A DNA stretch of 8,259 bases from Planctomycetaceae bacterium (GCA_002737585.1 NSIA01000068.1:1-8259), one strand, 5' to 3'. Counted from the first letter of the stretch, positions 1 through 5,259 are shown. Numbers and translations are program-made. The notes: generated by a model from the letters alone, not told the origin.

Positions 1-47
1 TGCTCAACTGGAACCGCATGCAAGTCCTGACCAACGAGGGGCGCTGA
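1..47 (+). CDS. 3' end of an upstream gene, product not recognised
   Basis: The third forward frame is open from the window edge and ends in TGA at 45-47, giving a C-terminal tail LNWNRMQVLTNEGR. The next gene begins 9 bases later on the same strand, so this is probably the preceding member of one operon. Fourteen residues are too few to name a family. Its position just before a lipid A acyltransferase would fit another envelope or LPS gene, but that is only a guess. It must be the true frame for this entry to hold; no alternative start for the next gene is available further upstream in its own frame within the window. Confidence 0.5.
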   Translation, partial: LNWNRMQVLTNEGR

Positions 48-56
48 CCGCGCGCT

Positions 57-1121
57 ATGGCCAAAGCCCGGCGCAAACGCACGGGGCCAGTCCAGGTAGG
101 CATCTATCTGCTGCAGTACTTGGCAGCGCGATCGTTCGCGTGGCTGTTTGGTGTCTTTCCTCCTGAGCAGAACCTGCGCACCGCTGAAACGGTAGCGGAC
201 ATCTGGGCGCGGTTCAATCCGGAACGCGTGGCGCGTGCCACCGGCAATGTGCGTCGCGCGTTTCCCAACTTGTCTAACGAAGAGTGCGTGGAGCTTGCCA
301 AAGCCAGCGTGCGCTACATGTTCCGCACCTACATGGTTGATGCGTTTCAATTGCCACGCGTGGTGACTGAAGAATCCTGGCAGCGCCATGTTGACCTGAG
401 TAACGCGCGGCCCGGTACCAAGCTCATGATCGGCGAACGTCCCGCCATCTTCCTTGGGCCACATGCTGGCAATTGGGAACTGCTGGGGTTCTTCCCCACA
501 CTGATGGGCTTTCGAATGCATGCCTTGGCACGCCCGCTCGACAATCCGTTCATCTGGCAGTGGGCCATCGGATTGCGCGAAAACCGGGGTATGAAGATCA
601 TCACCAAGTTTGGAGCCACGGAAGAACTGCAGTCCATCATTCACAATGGCGGCCGCATTGCCTTCATTGCCGACCAGAGTGCAGGACCGGATGGAATCTT
701 TGTGCCTTATTTTGGGCAGATGGCCAGTGCCTACAAGTCGATCGCGCTGCTTGCCATGCGCTATGACCTGCCCGTGGCCGTCGGTGTGGCGCTGCGTACC
801 GGCAATGGATTCAACTTCGAGATTCACACCATTGACATCATTCAACCGGAAGACTGGCGCGACCATGAAGATCCCGTCTTCTACATCACCGCGCGCTATA
901 CGCATGCCATGGAGCGCGCCATCATGCGCGCACCGGACCAGTATCTATGGATTCATCGCCGCTGGCGCGCTCGCCCCAAGTGGGAACGCGATGGCAAGCC
1001 ACTTCCGGAGCGAATCAAGACCAAGTTGCGCACCTTGCCCTGGATGGACGAGGCCATGATCGAACGTATCAGCGCCGACACGGATCAACGGGTGAAGGAA
1101 CGATCGAGCGGTGCAGCGTGA
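57..1121 (+). CDS. LpxL/HtrB-family lipid A (lysophospholipid) acyltransferase
   Basis: A 354-residue inner-membrane acyltransferase of the LpxL/LpxM/HtrB family, which transfers a second acyl chain from acyl-ACP onto the lipid A precursor at the cytoplasmic face. Visible signatures are the HX4E catalytic motif (H136, E141, in GPHAGNWELLG), the conserved block around residues 204-220 (IADQ...GIFVPYFG) and the C-terminal PDQYLWIHRRW at 293-303. A basic N-terminus followed by a hydrophobic stretch (about residues 12-33) fits the usual single membrane anchor. The length is somewhat above the usual 300 or so, partly from a charged C-terminal tail. The ATG at 57 is 9 bases after the upstream stop; GAGGGG at 36-41 is a distant possible ribosome site. 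The last bases overlap the next gene as GTGA. Family assignment is strong; which acyl position or chain it handles cannot be read from sequence. Confidence 0.93.
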   Translation: MAKARRKRTGPVQVGIYLLQYLAARSFAWLFGVFPPEQNLRTAETVADIWARFNPERVARATGNVRRAFPNLSNEECVELAKASVRYMFRTYMVDAFQLPRVVTEESWQRHVDLSNARPGTKLMIGERPAIFLGPHAGNWELLGFFPTLMGFRMHALARPLDNPFIWQWAIGLRENRGMKIITKFGATEELQSIIHNGGRIAFIADQSAGPDGIFVPYFGQMASAYKSIALLAMRYDLPVAVGVALRTGNGFNFEIHTIDIIQPEDWRDHEDPVFYITARYTHAMERAIMRAPDQYLWIHRRWRARPKWERDGKPLPERIKTKLRTLPWMDEAMIERISADTDQRVKERSSGAA

Positions 1122-1528
1122 GTAGCCCTGCTTCGCAATCCACACCGCTGCCGGTGGCACGTTTAGAAGGCATCCGGCTCTTGGTGGTGGACGATGATCC
1201 GGACATTCGAGCCGCCATGTGTATTGCCCTGCGCGCGGAGAAGGCGGTCATCGATGAGGTGGCGGATGGAAGCATGGCGCTGCATCACCTGTTGTCGGCT
1301 CGCCCGGACGCGGCGGTGCTTGATTTGATGCTTCCGGGACAGTCGGGATTTACCGTCCTGGAGCGTTGTCGCGCCCTGCTGCCGCCGGTGCCGGTGGTGA
1401 TGGTCACCGCCAATCAGGGCCGTCGCCACGCGGCATTGGCGGAATCGTTGGGCGCTTCTGCCTATTTGGTCAAACCGGTACCGCTCAGTCGCCTGGTGGA
1501 TGCCGTCTGTCGCGCACTTGGGCGCTGA
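1118..1528 (+). CDS. Single-domain response regulator (CheY-like receiver)
   Basis: A 136-residue protein that is essentially one receiver domain. All phosphorylation residues are present: the acidic pocket D25-D27 (LLVVDDDPD), phosphoacceptor D69 (AVLDLMLPG), the switch residue T97 (VVMVTAN) and K119 (YLVKPV). There is no DNA-binding or enzymatic output domain; the protein ends at the final receiver helix. I chose GTG 1118 because it forms a GTGA overlap with the acyltransferase stop at 1119-1121 and places the domain about 19 residues from the N-terminus. The open frame continues upstream to 947, but only by running antiphase through the acyltransferase. Translational coupling implies co-expression with the lipid A enzyme. 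No histidine kinase is in the window, so its partner is unknown; it would act by phosphorylation-dependent protein contact or as a phosphate sink. Confidence 0.9.
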   Translation: MSSPASQSTPLPVARLEGIRLLVVDDDPDIRAAMCIALRAEKAVIDEVADGSMALHHLLSARPDAAVLDLMLPGQSGFTVLERCRALLPPVPVVMVTANQGRRHAALAESLGASAYLVKPVPLSRLVDAVCRALGR

Positions 1529-1571
1529 CCCTGACAGGGAGCGATGATTGCGCTATCTTCTGCCGTCCCCC

Positions 1572-1880
1572 ATGTCTCGTCGCCAATTTGTCATCCTCAG
1601 CAGAGAGCCAGCCACAAGCGGCGATATGCCCGCGCTCGGCTCGCGTTCCGACGTGACCGCTGGCCTGGCACATTGCAACACTGGTCCAGAGGCTGCCGGC
1701 GGCGACACCCTGTACGGACCCGGCTTGGAACTTCAATTGCCACTCAATCAGGATCCGGTTCGGCAGATGGTGTTGACCATCTCCGATGACGACATCGCTT
1801 GGATCATGATCATGCGCATCGCCCGGGAATTTGGTTGGAAGATCTTGGACACCGAGAGCGGTCGCGAGTTTCAAGCCTAA
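1572..1880 (+). CDS. Small hypothetical protein, about 102 residues
   Basis: I do not recognise a family. From ATG 1572 the protein starts MSRRQFVILSREP, has a loose middle, and ends in a more protein-like block (residues 45-100) containing GDTLYGPGLELQLPLN, then VRQMVLTISDDDIAWIMIMRIAREFGWKI split over a strand and a helix. The patterned C-terminal half argues for a real cytoplasmic protein with a small alpha/beta fold; no signal peptide or catalytic motif is visible. An in-frame TTG at 1548 has AGGGAG six bases upstream (1536-1541) and would add eight residues, so the start is uncertain. It follows the response regulator by 19-43 bases on the same strand and is probably the last gene of that transcript, which ends at the hairpin at 1915-1936. 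Confidence 0.7.
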   Translation: MSRRQFVILSREPATSGDMPALGSRSDVTAGLAHCNTGPEAAGGDTLYGPGLELQLPLNQDPVRQMVLTISDDDIAWIMIMRIAREFGWKILDTESGREFQA

Positions 1881-1914
1881 GGCTGTTCAATACGAAGCGT
1901 TGGTATGACACACA

Positions 1915-1936
1915 AGCGCGCCCACTCGGGCGCGCT
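1915..1936. terminator. Perfect hairpin between convergent genes, likely bidirectional terminator
   Basis: AGCGCGCCC (1915-1923) pairs perfectly with GGGCGCGCT (1928-1936) across a 4-base loop. It lies 34 bases after the stop of the plus-strand hypothetical gene and 4 bases beyond the minus-strand stop at 1941, where a shared terminator would be expected. Only a short T-run (CATTTC) follows on the plus side, and none on the minus side, so it is not a textbook intrinsic terminator; the stem is nevertheless strong and its placement is convincing. Confidence 0.6.
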
Positions 1937-1940
1937 CATT

Positions 1941-2339
1941 TCAATCCAATACTTCAGCATCAATGTTCGCCTGCTCACCAGCAAGGCGCTTCTCCACATA
2001 GCGGCGCACCCAGTTCTCCCAGGTCTTTCCTGCGGCGGTGTCTTTACCAGTGAACTCCAAGCGTGCAATCTGCTGGTAGGAGATCGATCGCTTCTCGCCG
2101 CCGCCGGCTTCCATGACCCGCACGAACGAATCCGCAATGGTGGCGCCGATGCGTCGATCAAAGATGTAGCACTCCACGCGCGCACCGTCGGTGAGCGTCA
2201 GCGTGATGTCGCCGCGATACTCAAAGGCTTCATCGAACGCGCGCTTGCGCTCGGACTCCGGAACGGCGGCCAGGTCAATGGCTGCACCTTGGGCAAACGG
2301 GTGCGCGGCGGAATGGCCGTTATCTGCTGTAGCTGTCAC
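1941..2339 (-). CDS. Hypothetical protein with a small beta-rich domain (132 residues)
   Basis: The protein has no family I can name. After a low-complexity N-terminus (1-25) comes a helix (about 28-40), then a strand-rich core (41-98) with EYRGDITLTLTDG, VECYIFDRR, SFVRVME, ISYQQIARLEFTG, and an amphipathic C-terminal helix rich in Trp/Arg (TWENWVRRYVEKR, about 106-118). The pattern of short strands with a turn at 'TDG' and a closing 'I..LEF' strand is reminiscent of Sm/LSm-like small barrels; that is an inference from pattern only. I chose GTG 2339 because it overlaps the upstream gene's stop as GTGA; the frame stays open to 2408, but that would run deep into the upstream gene. It is translationally coupled to the 2336-2734 gene and ends beside the hairpin at 1915-1936. 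Confidence 0.75.
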   Translation of the reverse strand: MTATADNGHSAAHPFAQGAAIDLAAVPESERKRAFDEAFEYRGDITLTLTDGARVECYIFDRRIGATIADSFVRVMEAGGGEKRSISYQQIARLEFTGKDTAAGKTWENWVRRYVEKRLAGEQANIDAEVLD

Positions 2340-2734
2340 TGAGTGTCTTTCGGATGAGTGCGAGCGACGGTGCGGCTGGCCGCACGGGCGGACTCCGCGG
2401 CGGCACACAGGTGCTCGTCAAGCTCACGAATCAGGGTTCGAGTCTGCTCGATGGCGGATTCAAGGGAGGTCTTCCCAAGAACGTGGCGCATGGGGTCCAA
2501 GCGCTTGGCGGCCTCAAGCCGAAGGTCAAGCGACTTGCTCTCGGCTTCCAGGGTTTCCAGGAGGGCGCACGCCTGCCGGAGTGCCACCAAACGGACGTCA
2601 TCTGCGGCGATGACGCCCAGTGCGGCGGTGCCGGAGAGCCGGAGTTCGGCTGCGGAGGGATACACAGCCGCGGCTGCAGGGCAAGCCGGGGCGGCATCAC
2701 GGAGAGAAGGTCGAGTCGGGGTGGCGAAATCCAT
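2336..2734 (-). CDS. Hypothetical helical protein (132 residues)
   Basis: Not recognised. Residues 1-45 are Ala/Pro-rich; residues 46-125 are predicted by eye to be almost wholly helical, with heptad-like spacing (ALLETLEAESKSLDLRLEAAKRL, then SLESAIEQTRTLIRELDEHL), so a coiled coil or helical bundle is likely. There is no signal peptide or membrane segment. ATG 2734 is the first start in frame and lacks a clear Shine-Dalgarno sequence. The gene is first in a two-gene minus-strand unit; its stop (2336-2338) overlaps the GTG of the next gene. The two products have the same length (132 residues), which is probably coincidence, but the coupling suggests that they act together. Long frames on the opposite strand here are Arg/Ser-rich shadows. 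Confidence 0.7.
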   Translation of the reverse strand: MDFATPTRPSLRDAAPACPAAAAVYPSAAELRLSGTAALGVIAADDVRLVALRQACALLETLEAESKSLDLRLEAAKRLDPMRHVLGKTSLESAIEQTRTLIRELDEHLCAAAESARAASRTVARTHPKDTQ

Positions 2735-2872
2735 GCGAGAAGAACCACAGGCGGGAGCCGCAACAAGCGCGGCTGGGGGCGAGCCACCGTCCGTGGCGGC
2801 TCATCGAAAGTTAATCATACCCATCCTCGGCAGGAACATGTCCCTGAAACGACCCGATAACATTCCCAAATC
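2735..2872. promoter_or_regulatory. Divergent intergenic region with weak promoter-like elements
   Basis: This 138-base gap separates the minus-strand hypothetical pair from galE and must drive both. On the minus strand TATGAT (2814-2819) matches five of six bases of a -10 box, with GGGACA (2839-2844) as a poor -35 at 19-base spacing. On the plus strand GATAAC (2856-2861) is a four-of-six -10 ending 11 bases before the galE ATG, which would give a leader of only a few bases. No good ribosome-binding site precedes the galE ATG. These are eye matches only. Confidence 0.3.
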
Positions 2873-3898
2873 ATGAAGTACCTCGTTACAGGCGCTGCTG
2901 GCTACATCGGATCGCACACCGTCCGTGAATTACTTGCGCGTGGCGCCACCCGCGTGGTTGCCGTGGACTCCTTGGCGCGCGGTCATCAGGGTGCCATCGA
3001 TGCCCTGAGCACCGTTGCCCAGGGCCGCTTGCGCTTTGCAAAGCTCGATCTGCGCGAACGCGCCCCGCTTGCCGCGCTGCTCGCCGAGGAGCGCCCCGAT
3101 GCAGTGCTGCACTTCGCCGCCTACACGCTGGTTGGTGAGTCCGTGGCGCAACCCGCCATGTACTGGAGCTGCGGCGTTGGTGGCACCAGCAGCCTGCTGG
3201 AAGCCATGCGCGCGGCCGGCACAGAACGAATGGTCTTCTCCTCCACGGCTGCCACGTACGGAGCACCGGAGCAGATGCCCATCTCTGAGCAAACACCGCA
3301 GCGACCGGTGAACCCCTACGGCGCCAGCAAACTGGCCTGCGAGTGCATGATCCGAGAGGAAGTGGAGGCCGCACGCAAAGATGGTCGCGCGTTTGGGGCA
3401 ACCATGCTGCGTTACTTCAATGTGGCAGGTTCTGCATCAGACGGATTGCTTGGCGAAGATCATGATCCGGAGACGCACTTGGTTCCGTCTGCACTGCAAG
3501 CGGCCATTGGTTTGCGCCCTGCACTGCAACTCTTTGGAACTGACTATCCAACGCCTGACGGCACATGCATCCGCGACTACGTGCACGTTGAAGATTTGGC
3601 ATGCGCCCACGTGGATGCACTGCACGCACTCAAGTCACATGCATGCGAGGCGTACAACGTTGGCATTGGTCATGGCTTCAGCGTGCGCGAAGTGTTTGCT
3701 GAATGCGAACGCGTTGTCGGCCGCGCTATTCCAGTGACGGTAGCAGCGCGACGCGATGGCGATCCGCCGGAATTAGTTTCTGACCCAACACGCATCATGC
3801 GTGAATTGAAGTGGTCACCGCGGCATCGAACGCTTGCTCCGATGGTGGAGAGCGCATGGAAATGGATGCAAGCGCATCCGCAGGGTTACCGCAGCTGA
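2873..3898 (+). CDS. galE: UDP-glucose 4-epimerase (GalE-type, extended SDR)
   Basis: A 341-residue extended short-chain dehydrogenase that interconverts UDP-glucose and UDP-galactose, supplying galactosyl units for LPS or other glycans. The sequence shows the NAD-binding GXXGXXG (G7, G10, G13 in VTGAAGYIGSH), D32 at the end of beta-2, catalytic S124 in FSSTAATYG, and Y149/K153 in NPYGASK. These fall at the same numbers as S124, Y149 and K153 of E. coli GalE. Also present are LRYFNVAGS (179-187), DYPTPDGTCIRDYVHVEDL (224-242) and the typical C-terminus HPQGY. Odd points are the replacement of the usual NN before VxGT by Cys-Gly (C100, G101) and D-S in place of D-N at 32-33. The gene stands alone, and its stop is one base from the convergent pagL-like stop. 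Substrate range (UDP-Glc versus UDP-GlcNAc) cannot be read safely. Confidence 0.9.
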   Translation: MKYLVTGAAGYIGSHTVRELLARGATRVVAVDSLARGHQGAIDALSTVAQGRLRFAKLDLRERAPLAALLAEERPDAVLHFAAYTLVGESVAQPAMYWSCGVGGTSSLLEAMRAAGTERMVFSSTAATYGAPEQMPISEQTPQRPVNPYGASKLACECMIREEVEAARKDGRAFGATMLRYFNVAGSASDGLLGEDHDPETHLVPSALQAAIGLRPALQLFGTDYPTPDGTCIRDYVHVEDLACAHVDALHALKSHACEAYNVGIGHGFSVREVFAECERVVGRAIPVTVAARRDGDPPELVSDPTRIMRELKWSPRHRTLAPMVESAWKWMQAHPQGYRS

Positions 3899-3899
3899 G

Positions 3900-4718
3900 T
3901 CACATACCGAAGCTGAGGCCGACCCAGATGCCAAGATTGTCGCGGCCTGGGTTGTCGGCGTAGGTCTGCGCGTTCGAGATGTGGTACCAGCGCGCCGACA
4001 TGTACAGCCGCGTGTTCTCAGCAACTTCAATGGTGGCACCTGCCCCGATACTTGGAGTGAAGTTGAACTCCGAGCCATCACTGGGCACTGAAGCGGTGGA
4101 ACCCATCACACCGCAGCCAATACTGCCAAAGAGCGACCAGGTTTCCCGGGCCAGAAAGTGCCAGCGCGCTTCCAGGTCGATGCCGTACATGCCGGCATCC
4201 TGACCAGGCTGTGAGACGTAACCACCGGTTCCGTACAGGGCTAATTCTGCATTGTCCACAAAGAACCACGCCGCACCGATTCGGCCTTGCAATTCGTTGG
4301 CATCCTGAAAGTCCCCCATCCATTCGCCTTCAAAGTTCAAACGCCAGGAATCCTTGGCGCCGAAGCGCGGTGTGGTGACAGCGGTCACTGTGGGCGCGGC
4401 TGCGGTGGCGGGAGTGGCGGGAGTAGCGGGAGTGACCTGAGTGGCCTGAGTGGTAGATTCAAGCGGTGCTTGGGTTGGCAGCACCGCTGGCTTGGACGCG
4501 TCGGATGCCGCGGGCGCAATGAGCGGGTCGTCAGATGTTGACGGCGGCACCGTGAGCGGCGCACCGGCCGGCTGCCATGCATACGCGGGCTGCAAGGCGT
4601 AAAGCGAGAGCGCATCCAGCGCGCCCTGCTCTGCTGCATGTGCGTGGATAGACGCGGTTGTAGCGGCGGCAGTGCCCAGCGTGCGGATCATGCAACAAGC
4701 GAAGCGATGGCCGTTCAT
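3900..4718 (-). CDS. PagL-like lipid A 3-O-deacylase / acyloxyacyl hydrolase-family outer-membrane protein
   Basis: A 272-residue exported protein. Residues 1-29 form a plausible signal peptide with an AHA-A cleavage site. Residues 30-115 are a low-complexity Pro/Thr/Ala/Ser-rich linker including TPATPATPAT. Residues 124-272 alternate aromatic and polar residues as beta-barrel strands do (WRLNFEGEWMG, IGAAWFFVDNAELALYGTGGY, WSLFGSIGCGVMG) and end with a penultimate-type aromatic strand, WVGLSFGM. The family's catalytic motif is visible as RWYHISNA...NPG: H246 and S248, with D260 twelve residues after the serine where P. aeruginosa PagL has its catalytic Glu. PagL removes the 3-O acyl chain of lipid A in the outer membrane. 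The start at ATG 4718 gives the signal peptide; the frame is open to 4826 but those codons run through the terminator hairpin. Family assignment rests on the HxSNA/NPG motif and barrel pattern; catalysis is not assured. Confidence 0.75.
   Translation of the reverse strand: MNGHRFACCMIRTLGTAAATTASIHAHAAEQGALDALSLYALQPAYAWQPAGAPLTVPPSTSDDPLIAPAASDASKPAVLPTQAPLESTTQATQVTPATPATPATAAAPTVTAVTTPRFGAKDSWRLNFEGEWMGDFQDANELQGRIGAAWFFVDNAELALYGTGGYVSQPGQDAGMYGIDLEARWHFLARETWSLFGSIGCGVMGSTASVPSDGSEFNFTPSIGAGATIEVAENTRLYMSARWYHISNAQTYADNPGRDNLGIWVGLSFGM
4405..4458. repeat. 9-bp tandem repeat coding a Thr-Pro-Ala linker
   Basis: Six contiguous 9-base units (GTGGCGGGA twice, GTAGCGGGA, GTGACCTGA, GTGGCCTGA, then a decayed GTGGTAGAT) lie inside the pagL-like gene. 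Read on the minus strand they give three residues per unit (TPA, TPA, TPA-like, then TQV/TQA). Because the unit is a multiple of three, copy-number changes would lengthen or shorten the linker without breaking the frame. Confidence 0.8.
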
Positions 4719-4724
4719 GCGTGC

Positions 4725-4730
4725 ATTATG
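4725..4730 (-). promoter_or_regulatory. Possible -10 box just upstream of the pagL-like gene
   Basis: CATAAT on the minus strand matches five of six bases of TATAAT and ends 6 bases before the ATG at 4718, which would yield a leaderless or near-leaderless message. No convincing -35 is present (CTGCAC at 17-base spacing is poor), and no Shine-Dalgarno precedes the ATG. Alternatively transcription begins farther upstream near 4904. Confidence 0.3.
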
Positions 4731-4796
4731 TGGGTGACGCTGCGAGCGTGCAGGCGAGTGCGTACGTTTCACATGCGGCGCGTGCGTGATGAGTTC

Positions 4797-4904
4797 TAAA
4801 AGCACCACCGTCGGACGCTCCGACACGTCCGACGGTGGCAGTTCGACGGCCTCGCACGAAGCGAGAACGCGAAGAAGATTGGGTGCTGACCCCCCAGAGG
4901 TCAG
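4797..4904 (-). ncRNA. Candidate structured RNA: small RNA or leader/attenuator of the pagL-like gene
   Basis: On the minus strand, this stretch begins about seven bases after a promoter-like TTGATC-16-GATACT and holds three hairpins in order. First, CTGACC/GGTCAG with a 7-base loop (4904-4886); second, CTCGC/GCGAG with a 5-base loop (4865-4851); third, a perfect 13-bp stem (4838-4805) followed by TTTT. That is the architecture of a roughly 107-nt intrinsic-terminated small RNA. Because the pagL-like ATG lies 79 bases further in the same direction, it could instead be a 5' leader controlled by termination. The CCGTCG at 4849-4844 can pair with CGACGG in the 3' arm of the terminator (4813-4808), a possible antiterminator, though much weaker than the 13-bp stem. 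It shows none of the motifs I know for SRP RNA, tRNA, tmRNA or RNase P. Confidence 0.45.
4798..4838 (-). terminator. Rho-independent terminator, 13-bp perfect stem plus TTTT
   Basis: On the plus strand CCACCGTCGGACG (4805-4817) and CGTCCGACGGTGG (4826-4838) are exact inverse complements with an 8-base loop. Reading the minus strand, the stem is followed by TGCTTTTAG (TTTT at 4801-4798), the order needed for minus-strand termination; no T-run follows on the plus strand. It lies about 80 bases upstream of the pagL-like start and more than 420 bases downstream of the PEGA gene, so it more likely ends a transcript starting near 4904 than the PEGA message. Confidence 0.8.
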
Positions 4905-4910
4905 ATGCGT

Positions 4911-4938
4911 AGTATCGTCCCAACGGCCGGTGGATCAA
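4911..4938 (-). promoter_or_regulatory. Candidate sigma-70-type promoter for the structured RNA
   Basis: On the minus strand TTGATC (4938-4933) matches four of six bases of TTGACA; after a 16-base spacer, GATACT (4916-4911) matches four of six bases of TATAAT. The predicted start, about 4904, coincides with the first base of the 5' hairpin CTGACC...GGTCAG. The match is imperfect and found by eye. Confidence 0.35.
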
Positions 4939-5107
4939 TGCAGAACACCCCTAGAAACCCTGCGATTTTCACGAAGTTTGTGTGTCCGGAAATCCGGCGC
5001 GCCGTGCACCCCCTTCCATGACTCCGTAACCGCCATTGGGCGGTCGCCCGCCCCCGGTGGGAGATAACTTCGGGTGACCGTTTTGCAGATTTTGGGGGTG
5101 GTCGGCC
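4939..5107. other. Non-coding stretch, little of note apart from two stem-loops
   Basis: This is the middle of the 541-base gap between the pagL-like and PEGA genes. Reading frames here are short, low-complexity and mutually overlapping, with none protein-like. It contains a GGCGCGCC octamer palindrome (4996-5003) and a small hairpin ACCGCC/GGCGGT with an ATTG loop (5029-5044), plus the larger stem listed separately at 5041-5084. I see no tRNA, no conserved RNA motif and no promoter of quality in it. Confidence 0.5.
5041..5084 (+). terminator. Terminator-like stem with TTTT, plus strand
   Basis: CGGTCGCCC (5041-5049) can pair with GGGTGACCG (5072-5080) through nine pairs, one a G-T wobble, and the 3' arm runs directly into TTTT (5081-5084). 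The 22-base interior can form a further CCC/GGG helix. No plus-strand gene lies upstream to be terminated: the nearest is galE, more than 1.1 kb away and separated by a minus-strand gene. It competes with the 5029-5044 hairpin for the same bases. Function uncertain. Confidence 0.3.
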
Positions 5108-5229
5108 CGGTTGTCCGGGGGGTCGCCCAGGGCTTGTCCGGGGCTCGCCCATGCCTTGTCCGGGGCTCGCCCACTGGTCATTCGCGGGTCGTTCGCGGGT
5201 CATTCGCAGTTCGTTCGCGGGTCATTCGC
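5108..5229. repeat. Tandem array of 11-bp units (about 11 copies, 22-bp higher order)
   Basis: From 5120 to 5229 ten units follow in exact 11-base register, with one more at 5108-5118 offset by one extra G. The first half alternates GGCTTGTCCGG-like and GGCTCGCCCAT-like units; the second half alternates GGGTCATTCGC and GGGTCGTTCGC. The alternation gives a 22-base higher-order repeat. Shared positions are G1, G2 (nearly always), T4 and C9. Eleven is not a multiple of three, so no frame reads the units consistently and the stretch is best seen as non-coding. It ends 30 bases from the stop of the PEGA gene. The period is close to one helical turn, so each unit would face the same side of the DNA. 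Confidence 0.85.
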
Positions 5230-5259
5230 CGGTCCCACGTTCACCACGAACAGATCCAG

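Noticed and set aside
947..1117. Upstream extension of the response regulator
   Set aside because: These 57 codons lie in another frame of the lpxL-type gene and add no domain; GTG 1118 gives a normal receiver length and a coupled overlap.
1..1880. A single large LPS operon covering the window
   Set aside because: The LPS-related genes lie on both strands in at least four separate transcription units with unrelated genes between them.
1905..2342. Plus-strand open frame of 145 codons
   Set aside because: It lies wholly opposite the minus-strand gene with Sm-like patterning, runs through the terminator hairpin, and its translation shows no domain.
2354..2876. Long overlapping plus-strand open frames (168 and 172 codons) opposite the minus-strand 132-residue gene
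   Set aside because: Their translations are Arg/Ser/Gly-rich with no fold pattern and one runs into galE. The minus-strand reading gives regular amphipathic helices and a clean GTGA overlap with its neighbour.
4719..4826. N-terminal extension of the pagL-like protein
   Set aside because: It would place 36 polar residues before an otherwise good signal peptide and would run through the terminator loop.
4797..4904. Known housekeeping RNA (SRP RNA, tmRNA, RNase P RNA, tRNA)
   Set aside because: I looked for the SRP apical motif, the RNase P P4 signature, a T-loop with CCA end and tRNA arms; none is present in the hairpin set.
4879..4904. Resemblance of GGGTGCTGACCCCCC...GGTCAG to repetitive palindromes associated with REP-type transposases
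   Set aside because: There is only one copy in the window and no transposase gene, so a mobile repeat cannot be supported; a genome-wide copy count would decide.
4901..5203. Several overlapping minus-strand open frames across the 11-bp array
   Set aside because: They are products of an 11-base repeat read in all frames (Pro/Arg/Gly-rich), mutually overlapping, with no protein-like pattern outside the repeat.
5108..5229. CRISPR array
   Set aside because: The 11-base units abut each other with no unique spacers, and no cas gene is present.
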